In this document: one piece after another, positions 51,818 through 61,836 of the stretch
Layout of the letters: every line of letters starts with the position of its first letter
Numbering within the stretch: the stretch's first letter is position 1
DNA from: Podocnemis expansa
Taxonomy: Eukaryota; Chordata; Testudines; Podocnemididae
Length of the DNA: 64,000 nucleotides
Direction: 5' to 3'
Assembly (NCBI GenBank): GCA_007922195.1
Contig: ML681989.1
Coordinates: forward strand, 51,333,192-51,397,191
The notes under the pieces: generated by a model
Database searches by the model: none
Seen by the model: only the letters and a program-made list of their open reading frames with translations
What the model was told of the DNA's origin: nothing
Made by a program: the position numbers and the translations under genes

Positions 51818-52843
51818 GCCTAAAGCTCTTTTATAGGTCTTTTTTACTCCCATTTAAATTTAAATAAAGGAATTAAATACATAAATATTGCATAACGTGA
51901 ACCATATTTACATTGCAATCTCCCTCATTACTACATCCAGTGGATCTAGACTAGTGGAGAATGAGAGGTTCTAGTTCTCCTAGTGTAGATGTAGCCTGTT
52001 TGTTACAGCTACACTCCATCTTGGATCCATCTTGGCTCTGCTATGTAGAATACACGAACTTCTATCCAGAAAATTTCTCATGTCTGAAATTCTTATAATT
52101 TAGAATTCAGATAGAAGTTGGATATGTGAAATTCTCCAAGGAAGGGACTATAAGGCGGTATATAAGCTTTTGTTGAGGCCCTCAGGCTAAGTATTTTTAA
52201 CCCAGAAAGCAGAGGAGGGTGGTGCAGCATAAGGCCTCTGGAAAACTGAGGCATGTGGTTGCTGTGCCACAGCAGGCTTGAAGGGGATGCTTTGGCAAGG
52301 ACCTGAAACAACATGGATGTTTCCAAGAAATTCTGTTTGGAATTGTTTCAGAACTTCTGTCTCAGCTTCCAGGGTGGTGATAGTGGTAATGGGGGCATCA
52401 CTGAGGAGCCTAAGGAGACAGATGAGTGAGTTGGCAGAGAAGAAGACTGCTGGGCTCGACGGTCTGGTTTCCATGAACACTTTCTGCATAATCTACATGT
52501 GCTGGTGCAATACTCTAATTATGATGAATTAGCATTTTCTGACAGAAAATTATTCAAATATAAAATTTTCACCTAGCTCCAACTGCCATACAAACTGAAC
52601 CCTGTAAGGTCACATCTATCCCCTTAGCCTTGGCCTAGGGCCCCAATCCAGTAAAACACAAACAGAGGCTGAAGTAATTTACTGAACTGGGGCTTAGACA
52701 ACTAACAAGTTTTACTATGTTTAGTTTATATGAAAAGAAACAGGTGACTATAGAAAAAAAGGCTTTAACACCATTACGATATTGTTAGAAGAGCCTACCA
52801 TACCTTTAAACAATAGCTACATACCTTACAGTAAATGAGCTTC

Positions 52844-52977
52844 AAAGTAGCTGGTGAAGTGGGATTTTCTCCTATGAAAGCTCATACAATAAATGTATTT
52901 GTTAGTTTTTAAGTGCCACAGGACTCCTTGTTTGTTTGTTCTTTTGAACTAGACTAACACGGCTACCCCTTTGGATC
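52844..52977 (+). mobile_element. Short Penelope-tail insertion with 8-bp duplication
   Basis: A 134-bp tail copy flanked by the identical 8-bp repeat TGAGCTTC (52836-52843 and 52978-52985). It keeps GAAA, but the core reads CTGGTGA. Removing it rejoins the old DIRS terminus, so it is a clean insertion of the tail alone. Confidence 0.82.
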
Positions 52978-53374
52978 TGAGCTTCTTTGAGATATTATAG
53001 TCAATGTGGATCCCACTTGAGATCCACATGTATCTCATAATTGCAAGACTAGATTTTTTTTTTTTTTTTGTAATAGCAGCATCCTTCAGGCTGCACACAT
53101 GCTATAAATTTTCATTTAATGGCATAAAAAGGCAGGGCAGCTGAAATCTTCCCTCAGTTCTGTTGCACTTCAAAGCATGGGTTACTGAGGACACTGAAAA
53201 GCAGGGTTTGAAGTCAGGTTGTGGAATCCACACTGACTACATCTCAACAAACCAAAATTTGAATAGGATAAGAAAGCACTCTTTCTTCTTGGAGAATACG
53301 TCAGTATGGATTCCACCTCGCGTGACTGGAAACCAGAACTCCTTTGCATTGGTGGGATTAAAACACGCCAGTCA

Positions 53375-53403
53375 CATTACTTCTCTCCCAAATTTGGGAT
53401 AAG
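53375..53403. repeat. 29-bp inverted repeat, left copy
   Basis: CATTACTTCTCTCCCAAAT followed by TTGGGATAAG. It is the reverse complement of 54695-54723 at 27 of 29 positions. The right copy starts exactly where the CR1 5' end stops. Confidence 0.8.
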
Positions 53404-53523
53404 ATGTAGTCACCATATCAAGAGTGTAATGTTTGGAAAAATCAGCTTTACACATCTCCTACACTGGCATATTCCTGCAACAGGCTGACACATCATTTGT
53501 GACCTGCTGGAGTATATGTTACT

Positions 53524-54694
53524 TAGAATCATATGGTTGGAAGGGACCTCATGAGGTCATCTAGTCCAACCCCCTGCCAAGAAAAGCAGGACCACTCCCA
53601 CTAAATTATTCCAGCTAGAGTTTTATCCAGCTGGGCCTTAAACATCTCCAAAGACAGAGATTCCACCACCTCCTTAGGTAGCCCATTCCAATGCTTTACC
53701 ATCCTCCTAGTAAGAAAGCTTTTCCTAATATCCAGCCTCGACCTCCCCAGCTGCAACTTGAAACCATTGCTCCTTGTTCTATCCTCTGTTTCTACTGAGA
53801 ACAGCTGAGCTCCACTCTCCTTGGAGCATCCCTTCAGGTAGTTGAAGGTTGCTATCAAATCCCCCCTCAGTCTTCTCTTCTGCAGGCTAAATAAGCCTAG
53901 TTTCTTCAGTCTTTCTTCATAGGGCTTGTGCTCCAGCTCCTTGATCATTTTTGTTGCCCTCTGCTGGACTCTTTCTAATTTGTCCACATCTTTCTTGTAG
54001 TGGGGAGCCCAAAACTGGACACAGTATTCCAGATGTGGCCTTACCAGTGCAGAATAGAGGGGAATGATCACATCCCTCGATCTGTTGGCAATGCTTCTTC
54101 TGATGCAGCCCAGTAAGCCATTGGCCTTTTTGGCAGCAAGAGCACACTGCTGACTCATATCCAACTTCCCATCCACCAGGACCCCCAGGTCCCTTTCTAC
54201 GGTGCTGCTACTTAGCTGATCGCTCCCCAGCCTGTAGCAGTACATGGGGTTTTTCCATCCCAAGTTCAGGACTTTGCACTTGTCCTTGTTGAACTTCATG
54301 AAATTTCTATTGGCCCACTGCTCCAATTGGTCAAGGTCTTCCTGAATCTTCTCCCTGCCCTCCAGGGTGTCTACTCTTCCCCCAAGCTTGGTGTCATCCA
54401 CAAACTTACTGAGTGTGCAATAAATCCCATCATCCAGATCATTAATGAAAATATTGAACAGAACTGGCCCCAGGACCGACCCCTGGGGAACACCACTCAT
54501 TACTGGTTGCCAACTAGACACGGAGCCATTGATTCCTACACGCTGAAATCGTTGATCTAGCTAGTTCTCTATACACCTTACAGTCCACACATTCAACCCA
54601 TACTTAACTTGCTGACGAGAATGCTGTGGGAGACTGTATCAAAAGCCTTGCTAAAGTCGAGGTATATCACATCAACAGCTCTTCCCGCATCCTT
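53524..54694 (-). mobile_element. CR1 LINE, 5'-truncated, 1.17 kb
   Basis: Minus-strand CR1 covering part of the RT through the 3' end. The 3' end is the conserved GTTGGACTAGATGACCTCAT type sequence with a TATGATTCTA-like finish at 53524. The RT begins near the AVDVIYLDFSKAFDTV block coded at about 54690-54640. It inserted into the old DIRS terminus. Confidence 0.9.
53601..54690 (-). pseudogene. CR1 ORF2 reverse transcriptase, C-terminal part
   Basis: A 306-codon open frame (54521-53601) contains [20 protein letters not shown], the catalytic block FVDDTKLGG (FADD in the family, both Asp present), [28 protein letters not shown], and the LINE C-terminal [10 protein letters not shown] and [19 protein letters not shown] blocks, ending [13 protein letters not shown]. 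It is unusually open for a dead copy. Upstream, at about 54585-54560, stops including a TAG before LDQRF break the link to the KAFDTV block. No endonuclease domain remains. Confidence 0.9.
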
Positions 54695-54723
54695 CTTATG
54701 CCAGATTTGGGAGAGAAGTAATG
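54695..54723. repeat. 29-bp inverted repeat, right copy
   Basis: CTTATGCCAGATTTGG followed by GAGAGAAGTAATG. Reverse complement of 53375-53403 with two mismatches, abutting the truncated 5' end of the CR1. Confidence 0.8.
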
Positions 54724-56282
54724 GGATCCTTCAAATGGAACTCCATGAGTAAAACCTGGCATATGTGCATGGGAGCATTAACATCAAAATCTTCACTGGA
54801 GCTCTTCATGGTCGCAGGGCTCAGCAAATATGGTTCCCTTTGCAGAACTGAGTCACAAAATCTATTTTGCTATCATAATGCTGTATGAATGTTTCATTTT
54901 AAAACACAGTCTTCTATTTTTGTTGCTCACCATGTTTACTGTTATACTCTGTTCTATTAAAGTACTCTTTCCATTTACTAATTTAGTTATGTAAAAGCAT
55001 CTATACTTGTTTACTATTTGCGAGAAATCCAAATTTGGTATTAGCAGGGGTATTTGACATTTGCTGTTATTCAGCTAATTCACTTATTTCTGAACATATG
55101 GGGTTTCAAAACCGGATGCTTGCACCAATGCACTGCTAATCATTATTAGGTGGAATACGTTTTACTTTTCTTAAAATGTATTTGTGCTTCTCTTCTTATA
55201 ATTCTCTTTCTCCATGTATAATAAACCCATAAAAACTACTTCCTATAAGTATGATTTTTTTCCCCAAACCTTTCAGCTTATTTCTCCCTTTTACAGCTTA
55301 ATCACACGGCATCTTGTCCCTTCCCCTACTTGGGTGGTGAAAAGGAATTTCAATTATAACCTGGTCATTAATTTCTTTATAGTTGTTTTTGTTGTTTCTT
55401 CTACGTTCCATAATTATATTCAAAACATTAATTGAATGAGAAGTCTTTTAAGTAGAGAAACAGACACAGGAAACAGACTCCCACAACCTTCACTCTGCAT
55501 CCTTCCATGTATGCATTACAATGGGTGCTTCCGTCATTGAGTGTTGAAATAAACACACACAGTGCTACAAAATAATATTCATAAGCCTGTTGAATCAGAG
55601 AGCTATATGTAGTTTAAATATACACAAACACGTATCTCTGAGACCACAGTTTACAGTACAAATGGCTGAATTGCATATTAAAGGCAGAAGAAAAAGTCCT
55701 CCGAACTTCATAGGGCAGGCATAGTGGAAATACAGGTCCTAACTTTTGCCTCAGAAGCGTTACTTTTCTTAAAGCCAATAGCTTTCTTTTGCTCTGGCCA
55801 GTATCAACCTGAGTATTTCAGGTTTAATGAAACTGTGACCAAATCCTCCATGTTCATCAACTGTAATTTTTTTTTATCAGATTGCACGTTACTCATTTTC
55901 TTGGATTATGGCTATAACAGACTTTTGCTGGCTAAGCTGCCCAACAAACTACTAGAAACCTGCTAGCAATACCCCTGTTTAACAAGCTTCTGCTTCTGAC
56001 TCATCTTCTACCCAATAGCTAAGTAATTAAAATTTCCTATTTTCAAAGTTCTGGATTTTTATAAGACTATCATATGAATCAATACATTTTCTCTGAGAAG
56101 AATATTGACTGCTTAAGAAAAGTTTAGTGTAAAATTGCTCTTGTGGAAGACTTGAGAGAGCAGGGAACAATGAGATTACAATGATCCAAAGAAAAAGTCC
56201 ACTTGGATCACTAACACTCTAAAAGACAGAGGCAGGCTCAAAGTCTTTGTGCTTTATCCCGTAAAGACTGCATGTAGGAAAA

Positions 56283-56516
56283 AAATGGAGGTTACTCACC
56301 ATGTGCAGTATCCGTGCTTCTTCGAGATGCGTGTCCCTGCACTGCTCCACTTTAGGTGTGTGGGCGTGCCCGCACCTCGCACCGGAGATGTTAACAGCAG
56401 AATCCCGGGGGGTGGTGGTGGTGGTGGTGACATCAGTGCTGTCTTCCTGCCGTTTGGAATGCGCGCTCCCCCCTCCCACCCATCAGTTCCTTCTCTACCG
56501 CAGAGTACCCACTGAA
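56283..56516. repeat. DIRS left inverted end (element 3' end)
   Basis: From about 56318 (CTTCTTCGAGATGCGTGTCC) to 56516 it is the reverse complement of the right end, sharing CCACTTTAGGTGTGTGG, GCCCGCACCTCGCACC, GAGATGTTAACAGCAGAAT, GTGCTGTCTTCC and GGAATGCGCGCTCCCCCCTC. The outermost piece (56283-56317, AAATGGAGGTTACTCACC…) has no partner in the right end but is matched by the internal complementary region. Confidence 0.88.
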
Positions 56517-56550
56517 TGATACTCTGAAGCAGAGGGGAGGTGGGTGGGTA

Positions 56551-56656
56551 GTGGAGCAGTGCGGGGACACGCTTCTCGAAGAAGTATGGCTACTGCACAT
56601 GGTGAGTAACCTCCATTTCTTCTTCGAGCAGTGTCCCCGCTGCTCCACTTTAGGTG
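56551..56656. repeat. DIRS internal complementary region
   Basis: The left half (56551-56618) is the reverse complement of the left end, including ACTGCACATGGTGAGTAACC. The right half (56617-56656), TTCTTCTTCGAGCAGTGTCC then CCGCTGCTCCACTTTAGGTG, is the reverse complement of the right end. In DIRS elements this region templates completion and joining of the ends into a circle. It begins 15 bp past the recombinase stop, as expected for an intact 3' region. Confidence 0.85.
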
Positions 56657-56670
56657 AGTGCTTAGCAGTG

Positions 56671-57753
56671 TCATTCACTGGAGGCGGGACCTTCAGAGTT
56701 GCCCCTTCTTATGGTGTTAAACACTGCGAGACCCACGGCAGTGTCTATAGAGGCGTGGCTATCCATGGCGTAATGTTTTACAAAAGTGTCCGCCGACGCC
56801 CAAGTGGCGGCCTTGCATATGTCCAGTATGGGAATGTTTCAGAGGAACGTCGTCGTGCTGGAAACCGCTCTGGTCGAGTGAGTCCTAATAACACCTGGAG
56901 GTTCGTGTCCATGTTTCTGATAAGCGAGATGGATACAGCTAGAGATCCATTTGGACAATCTTTGATTAGAGATGGGATTGCCCTTAGATCTTTCCATTAT
57001 AGAGATAAATAGCCTAGGAGTTTTTTGGAAGGATTTACTCCTGTCGATGTAAAATGAGACCGCCCGTTTCACGTCCAAAGTATGTAACACTGCTTCCTCT
57101 GGGCCGGCATGAGGTTTTGGGTAAAAAACCGGGAGATGAATCATCTGGTTAATGTGAAACGCAGAAGAAACCTTCGGCATGAACTTCGGATGGGGCCTGA
57201 AAGAAACCTTATCTTTCATAAGGACTGTAAATGGAGGGCAAGCCATAAGAGCCGCCAGTTCACTTACTCGCCTGGCTGATGTCACCGCCACCAGGAAAGC
57301 CACCTTCATTGATAGGTGTAATAGGGAGCATGTAGCCATGGGCTCAAATGATGGCCTGGTGAGTGCCCTCAGAACCAGAGAGAGATCCCATGGATGAACA
57401 GGAGGCTTGACATCCGGGTAAGTATTCTGCACTCCTGCAAGGAAATGCTTAACGATAGAATGTGAAAAGAGGGAACAGCTATCCACTGCCTCGTGAAATG
57501 TGGATATTGCCGCTAGATGAACCCTCAGAGTGGCTGTCACCAACCCTTTCTCTTTCAGATCGAGAAGATACTCCAGTACAGTTGCAATGGAGGCTCACTG
57601 CGGAAGGACTGATCTTGCTCGACACCAGGTAAGAAATCTTTTCCATTTTTGCAGGTAAGTAACCCTCGTCACCGGCTTCCGACTATTTATTAATACATGT
57701 TTCACTCTATCAGAACATTGTCCCTCCGCGTCATTGAGCCATCGAGGAACCAT
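56671..57753 (-). pseudogene. DIRS tyrosine recombinase, two in-frame TGA
   Basis: One reading frame from an ATG at 57753 to a natural TGA at 56671-56673 (361 codons), broken only by TGA at 57595-57597 and 56839-56841. The N-terminal core-binding region contains SRKPVTRVTYLQKWKRF. The catalytic domain has Arg in SARRVSELAAL, the H-x-x-R box in RTHSTRAVSS, and after the second TGA the nucleophile Tyr in TFVKHYAMD. All recognisable catalytic residues remain. The frame is open further upstream inside the RT/RNase H gene, so the true start could be earlier. It would join the element's circular DNA to the target. Confidence 0.88.
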
Positions 57754-59779
57754 GCTGTAAGGTGCATCCTGCTGAGGTGAGTATGTTGTGTCTTGCCTTT
57801 GTTCTGAGTAAGTAAGTTGGGAATTTGTGGCAGGGGAACGGGTGAGTCCTTGGACATGCGTATGAGGAGAGAGTACCAAGTCTGCCTTGGCCAGGCTGGG
57901 GCGACCAATATGATCTCTGCTCTGTCCTGTTTCACCTTTTGGAGTGTTCTGGGGATCAAAGGAATCGGGGGAAAAGCGTAAAGGAGACCATGGTCCCACT
58001 TGGTTAGAAATGCATCCCCCAGTGATTCGTAGCCACGACCTGCCCTTGAACAGAACAGCAGACATTTTTTGTTGGCCTGGGTCGCGAACAAGTCCATGCT
58101 CGGATGACCCCAACGTTGGAATATACTCGTGAGAACTGAGTCATTCAGTTCCCACTCGTGAGGATCCAGGAAGTTTCTGCTTAGATCATCTGCAACCGTG
58201 TTTTGTATGCCCGGTAGGTACACAGCTGAAATGCGAATATCGTGTTCCAGGCACCACTGCCATAACTTCAATGCCTCTAGGCACAGGGTCCGTAAGCGAA
58301 CGCCCCCCTGGCGATTGATGTAATGCATAGTTGCCACATTGTCTGTCTGAATTTTTACGCTCTTGCCGTTTATGATAGTTAGGAAATGTTGACAGGCATT
58401 CCGCACTGCCCGTAGCTCGAGTATATTGATATGCAGGGTAGCCTCTTGACGGGCTCACCTGCCTTGCACTGTCAAGTCTCCAAGGTGGGCGCTCCATCCT
58501 GCGAGAGAGGCGTCTGTGGAAATAAGGATGTCTGCTGCTTCTTGAGTGAACGGAACACCCTGAAGCACGTTTCGTGGGGAGGTCCACCAAGTAAGAGTGT
58601 CTTTGATTGGCTGCGGAGCTGATAGCCTCCAATATTTCACGTGCCTGTGCAGCTTGAATTCCTTCAGGAACCAAAACTGCATGTGCCTCATGTGCATTCT
58701 GGCATCTGGGACCAGGTAAGTTGCCGCTGCCATATGTCCGAGAAGCTGCATGCACGTGAGAGACGAAACCGATGGAGAAGATCGAACTTGGTTGATGATA
58801 TTGGATAGGGCCGCAACCCGGTCTGCTGTGAGGAAAGCTCTGCAATAGGGAGTACATATTTGAGCCCCTATAAACTGAATTTGTTGACTTGGAATCAGGA
58901 GGGATTTGTTGTAATTGATGGTCAGACCCAACGAGAGGAACCAAGATTCTGTCATTTTCACTGTCTCCTGAGCTGCGGAGAAGGAGCATGCCCTCAATAG
59001 GAAATCGTCTAGATAGGGGAAGACAGATCATAGAATCCTAGGGTTGGAAAGGACCTCATAGGTCATCTAGTCCAACCCCCTGCCAGAGATATTCCCCTTC
59101 GTCTCAGATATGCTATCGGTGCCGCCATAATCTTTGAAAACACTCTTGGTGCTGTGCATAGGCCGAAAAGGAGCATATTGAATTGATAATGATTTTGCAG
59201 GAACGTGAAACGCAGGAATTTCCTGTGAGCTGGATGTATTGTAACATGGAAATATGCATCCTTGAGGTCGAGGGATGCCAGCCAATCGTCTTTCTCTAGG
59301 AATGGAAGAATATTAGACAATGTTACCATTTTAAATTTGTGCACCCGGACAAAGTTATTAAGGGCTCTTAGGTCCAAGATGGGTCTCCATCCCCCTGTCT
59401 TTTTCCGTGTTAAGAAATATCTGGAATAGAATCCCTTGCCCCTATATCGTACAGGGACCTCATGGATCGCTCCGATGGTCAGGAGGGTGTTCACTTCCTC
59501 CCTCAAAAGTTGTATATGAAAGGGGTCCCTGAAGAGGGACGGGGAAGGGGGTTTGGGGATGGGTGTGGCTGTAAATGGAATTAAGTAGCCAGACCCAACA
59601 ATCTCTAACACCCATTTGTCCGACGTAATGGACGCCCATCTGTGGATGTACAGTGCTAATTTGTCAGTGAACTGTACGGGTGCTTCAGTTCCGTCAATGA
59701 AAGGTGTTATACGTTGGCTAGGTGAACCCTCGACCTGATTTTCAAAAGTGCTGTTTGGTCGATTGGGGTTGCAAATCAT
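57702..59779 (-). pseudogene. DIRS reverse transcriptase/RNase H, broken by insertion and one TGA
   Basis: The first part (59779-59063) has GFYSRYFLTRKKTGGWRPIL and the catalytic SLDLKDAYFHVTIHP. A 62-nt insertion (59025-59090) then shifts the frame. Beyond it come the catalytic YLDD (59004-59015) and FLSLGLTINYNKS. RNase H follows with its four acidic positions in TDASLAGWSAHL, ELRAVRNA, QTDNVATMHY and ADDLSRN. A TGA at 58455-58457 splits RNase H. Subtracting 62 nt puts both sides in one frame. A downstream region typical of DIRS (MDLFATQANKKCLLF, GLLYAFPPIPLIP) ends at 57702, just inside the recombinase start. Confidence 0.9.
59025..59090 (-). mobile_element. 62-nt CR1-type tail insertion in the DIRS RT
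   Basis: On the minus strand it reads CTGGCAGGGGGTTGGACTAG, ATGACCTATGAGGTCC, TTTCCAACCC, then TAGGATTCTATG. This is the extreme 3' end of a CR1 LINE (or of a SINE carrying the same tail). It is flanked by ATCT on both sides (AGAT at 59025-59028 and 59087-59090 on +). It introduces a stop 9 codons in and shifts the frame by two. Confidence 0.85.
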
Positions 59780-59805
59780 GTGCTGGTTGGATACCTTGCC
59801 TACGT

Positions 59806-61169
59806 CTACAATTTTGCTGCTTGGATCCTATACAGTCTGTGTTTACAGGCCGTAGCAGCCTGTTCTGGCAAGTCCAAAGACGTTGCAATCCTCTTGAAGA
59901 GGTCCTGAAATTGTCTGGCTTCGTCCCCTTTCAATTGTGGTTCGTCCATATTGGCAACCCCATGTGATTTTACTTGGGTTGCTAGATCGTCTGGCAACCC
60001 ACAAGTGGGGACCACATTAGCCTGCGTCTGATGCGGCTTCTGGGTCTGAGCAGGTGCCCTAGGCAGTTGCATTGGTGGATAACCTGGCCAGTTAAGCCAA
60101 GGCGCCCATGGTATACCATAAGGTGGGTACTGGTACCAGGGACTGCTCTGCCACTGGCATGGTTGAAATTGCAGATTGTCGGGTCCTGTTTGCTGAGAAG
60201 GGACCCTGGTGTTTCTGTCGTCTAGCTCTGAGCCAGAGCTTGAAAGAGATTGGACATCAGAGGGTGATTGGGACCGCTCGTCCTTGTCAGAGGATTGCAT
60301 GCCATATAGTGGAGACAGGTGTGAGGAGGAATCTGAAGAGAAATCTTGTCTGAGACAGTGTTTCGTCTTCTTAGACCTCTTCCTGGGTGGAGACGAAGAC
60401 CTGCTCTTGCGGTGCGAGCGTGACTCGGCCCCCTGCACCGGATCCTGGCAGGTAACAAGGGGGGGGGCATAGGCTGCGGTGCCGGGGGCTGATAAAGGGG
60501 TGCCAGCATCTGAATACCTGCTGGAGTAGGGAGGGGCGGCCCCTGCATGGCGCTGTTCGGCACCAGCACTGTGGGCGCCGACAGCATTATTGCCGCCCTG
60601 TGTACCACGGCCGTTGGTGGGATCAGGCCCGTTCTGGGCATGGCAGCGTTGCCGGTGACAGGCTGCGGAAGCGGAGCCGCAGGCACTGTGATTGGTGCCG
60701 GGGTGCCGTCTGTTAGCCCCGGTGCCGGGGAAGACCGCTCCGGAGAAGGCGCACTGACGGGCGGCTTTTTCACCCGCTCTGCTGCGGGCCTCTCTGGCAG
60801 CTTCATCTTGCTGCGTCCTGAACTTTTGGGGGGAGCCAGAGTCTCCTTAGTGTGAGACCGGCTATACCCCTGCTTGCTTCTGGCCAGTGAGGCTGGGGAT
60901 GAGGTCTGAGAACTGGCTTTTCCCGCAGAGGTCCTGCGGGGCGAGCCGCTCGGCTCCAAGGCTGGGCGGAGCGCTCCTTCCATTAACATGATCTTCAGCC
61001 TCCTGCTCTGATCTCGCCTTGCCCTTGCTTTCAGTGAGGCACAGTGAGGGCAGGATTTTGCCAGGTGTGCCTCTCCCAGGCACTTTATACACTGGTCATG
61101 ACCGTCCGACATTGGTACAGGGTCATGACATTTCACACAACGCTTAAAGCCTGAGGTGTTAGGCATCAT
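59806..61169 (-). pseudogene. DIRS gag-like protein, one frameshift
   Basis: Starts at ATG 61169. Near the N-terminus is a Cys/His cluster, CVKCHDPVPMSDGHDQCIKC then LGEAHLAKSCPHC (C-x2-C-x10-H-x2-C-x2-C…C-x2-C), a nucleic-acid-binding type motif. A Pro/Ala-rich middle follows. At a G9 run on + (60459-60467) the frame changes: before it the reading is …PQPMPPP, after it the neighbouring frame continues with an RS-rich nuclear-type stretch (SRSHRKSRSSSPPRKRSKK) to a stop at 59806. The C-terminal region includes QFQDLFKRIATSLDLPEQAA. The RT frame opens about 27 nt later. Confidence 0.85.
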
Positions 61170-61356
61170 AAACAGCGTTGGTGTTTTCCTTTCTCCATTT
61201 GGTTTATTTTCTCTCTCTTTTTTTTACAGATAAGTGGTGAGAAAATGAGAACTATCTAAGTAAGTAAGTAAAACTATCAAACTATAAGGAACTAACTAAT
61301 TAACTATCTACAAGAACTGAGGTGAGGAGCTCCTCTCAGACGGTGCTAGTGCTGAG

Positions 61357-61558
61357 GCGGTTGAGAAGGAACTGACGGGTGGGAGGGGGGAGCGCGCATT
61401 CCAAACAACGGGAAGACAGCACTGACGGCGGGAAGACAGCACTGACGTCACCGGGGCAGCGCCCCCCCCCCATTCTGCTGTTAACATCTCTGGTGCGAGG
61501 TGCGGGCGCGGCCACACACCTAAAGTAGAGCAGTGCGGGGACACTGCTCGAAGAAGAA
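61357..61558. repeat. DIRS right inverted end (element 5' end)
   Basis: Reverse complement of 56318-56516, ending GACACTGCTCGAAGAAGAA at 61558. It has a small local duplication of GGGAAGACAGCACTGACG (about 61409 and 61430), absent from the left end. A short AAGT tetranucleotide run (about 61257-61270) lies between it and gag. Confidence 0.88.
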
Positions 61559-61836
61559 TGTTATTTTCTCTTGATTCAACACTGCTTCTCAAATGAAGTG
61601 TCACAGGGAATTGGGACAGATGACCAGATCTATTTCTCGCTGCAAGACCATGGGATTTGCTGATGCAGTAGTTTATGTGACAGTGCAGGGCCGCTGATAC
61701 CTTGGCATTTGACATGCCTATTTAAGCCTTGGAAAGCAAAGGATCACTTTCATGAGCAGTATCAAAGGCCTGAGGCTGTCACAAGTTAGCTGGCCTCTCA
61801 AGGGGAGTCACACTCAGCCTTGCCTGTGATCTAGTA

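Larger units (their letters stand above)
52806..53523 (-). mobile_element. Old DIRS 3' terminus (relic)
   Basis: Collinear with the end of the DIRS at 56283-56900. Shared blocks, in order: the TTACTCACC/ACATACC block, GCTTCTTTGAGAT (GCTTCTTCGAGAT in the young copy), AATAGCAGCATC, CCCTCAGTTCTGTTGC, GACACTGAAAAGCAGGG, TTGTGGAATCCACACTG, CTTTCTTCTTGGAGAA and GTGTAATGTTT. It is interrupted by a Penelope tail (52844-52977) and by a T-run (53051-53068), and ends at a CR1 insertion. Identification is by matching block order within the window. Confidence 0.6.
56283..61558 (-). mobile_element. DIRS-type tyrosine-recombinase retrotransposon, 5.28 kb, nearly complete
   Basis: Minus-strand order: right inverted end, gag, RT/RNase H, tyrosine recombinase, internal complementary region, left inverted end. 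This is the layout of vertebrate DIRS elements, which copy through a circular intermediate joined by the recombinase rather than by an integrase, and so leave no target duplication; none is seen. Visible damage is one gag frameshift, a 62-nt insertion in the RT and three in-frame TGA codons. GC content is well above the surrounding intron. Confidence 0.93.
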
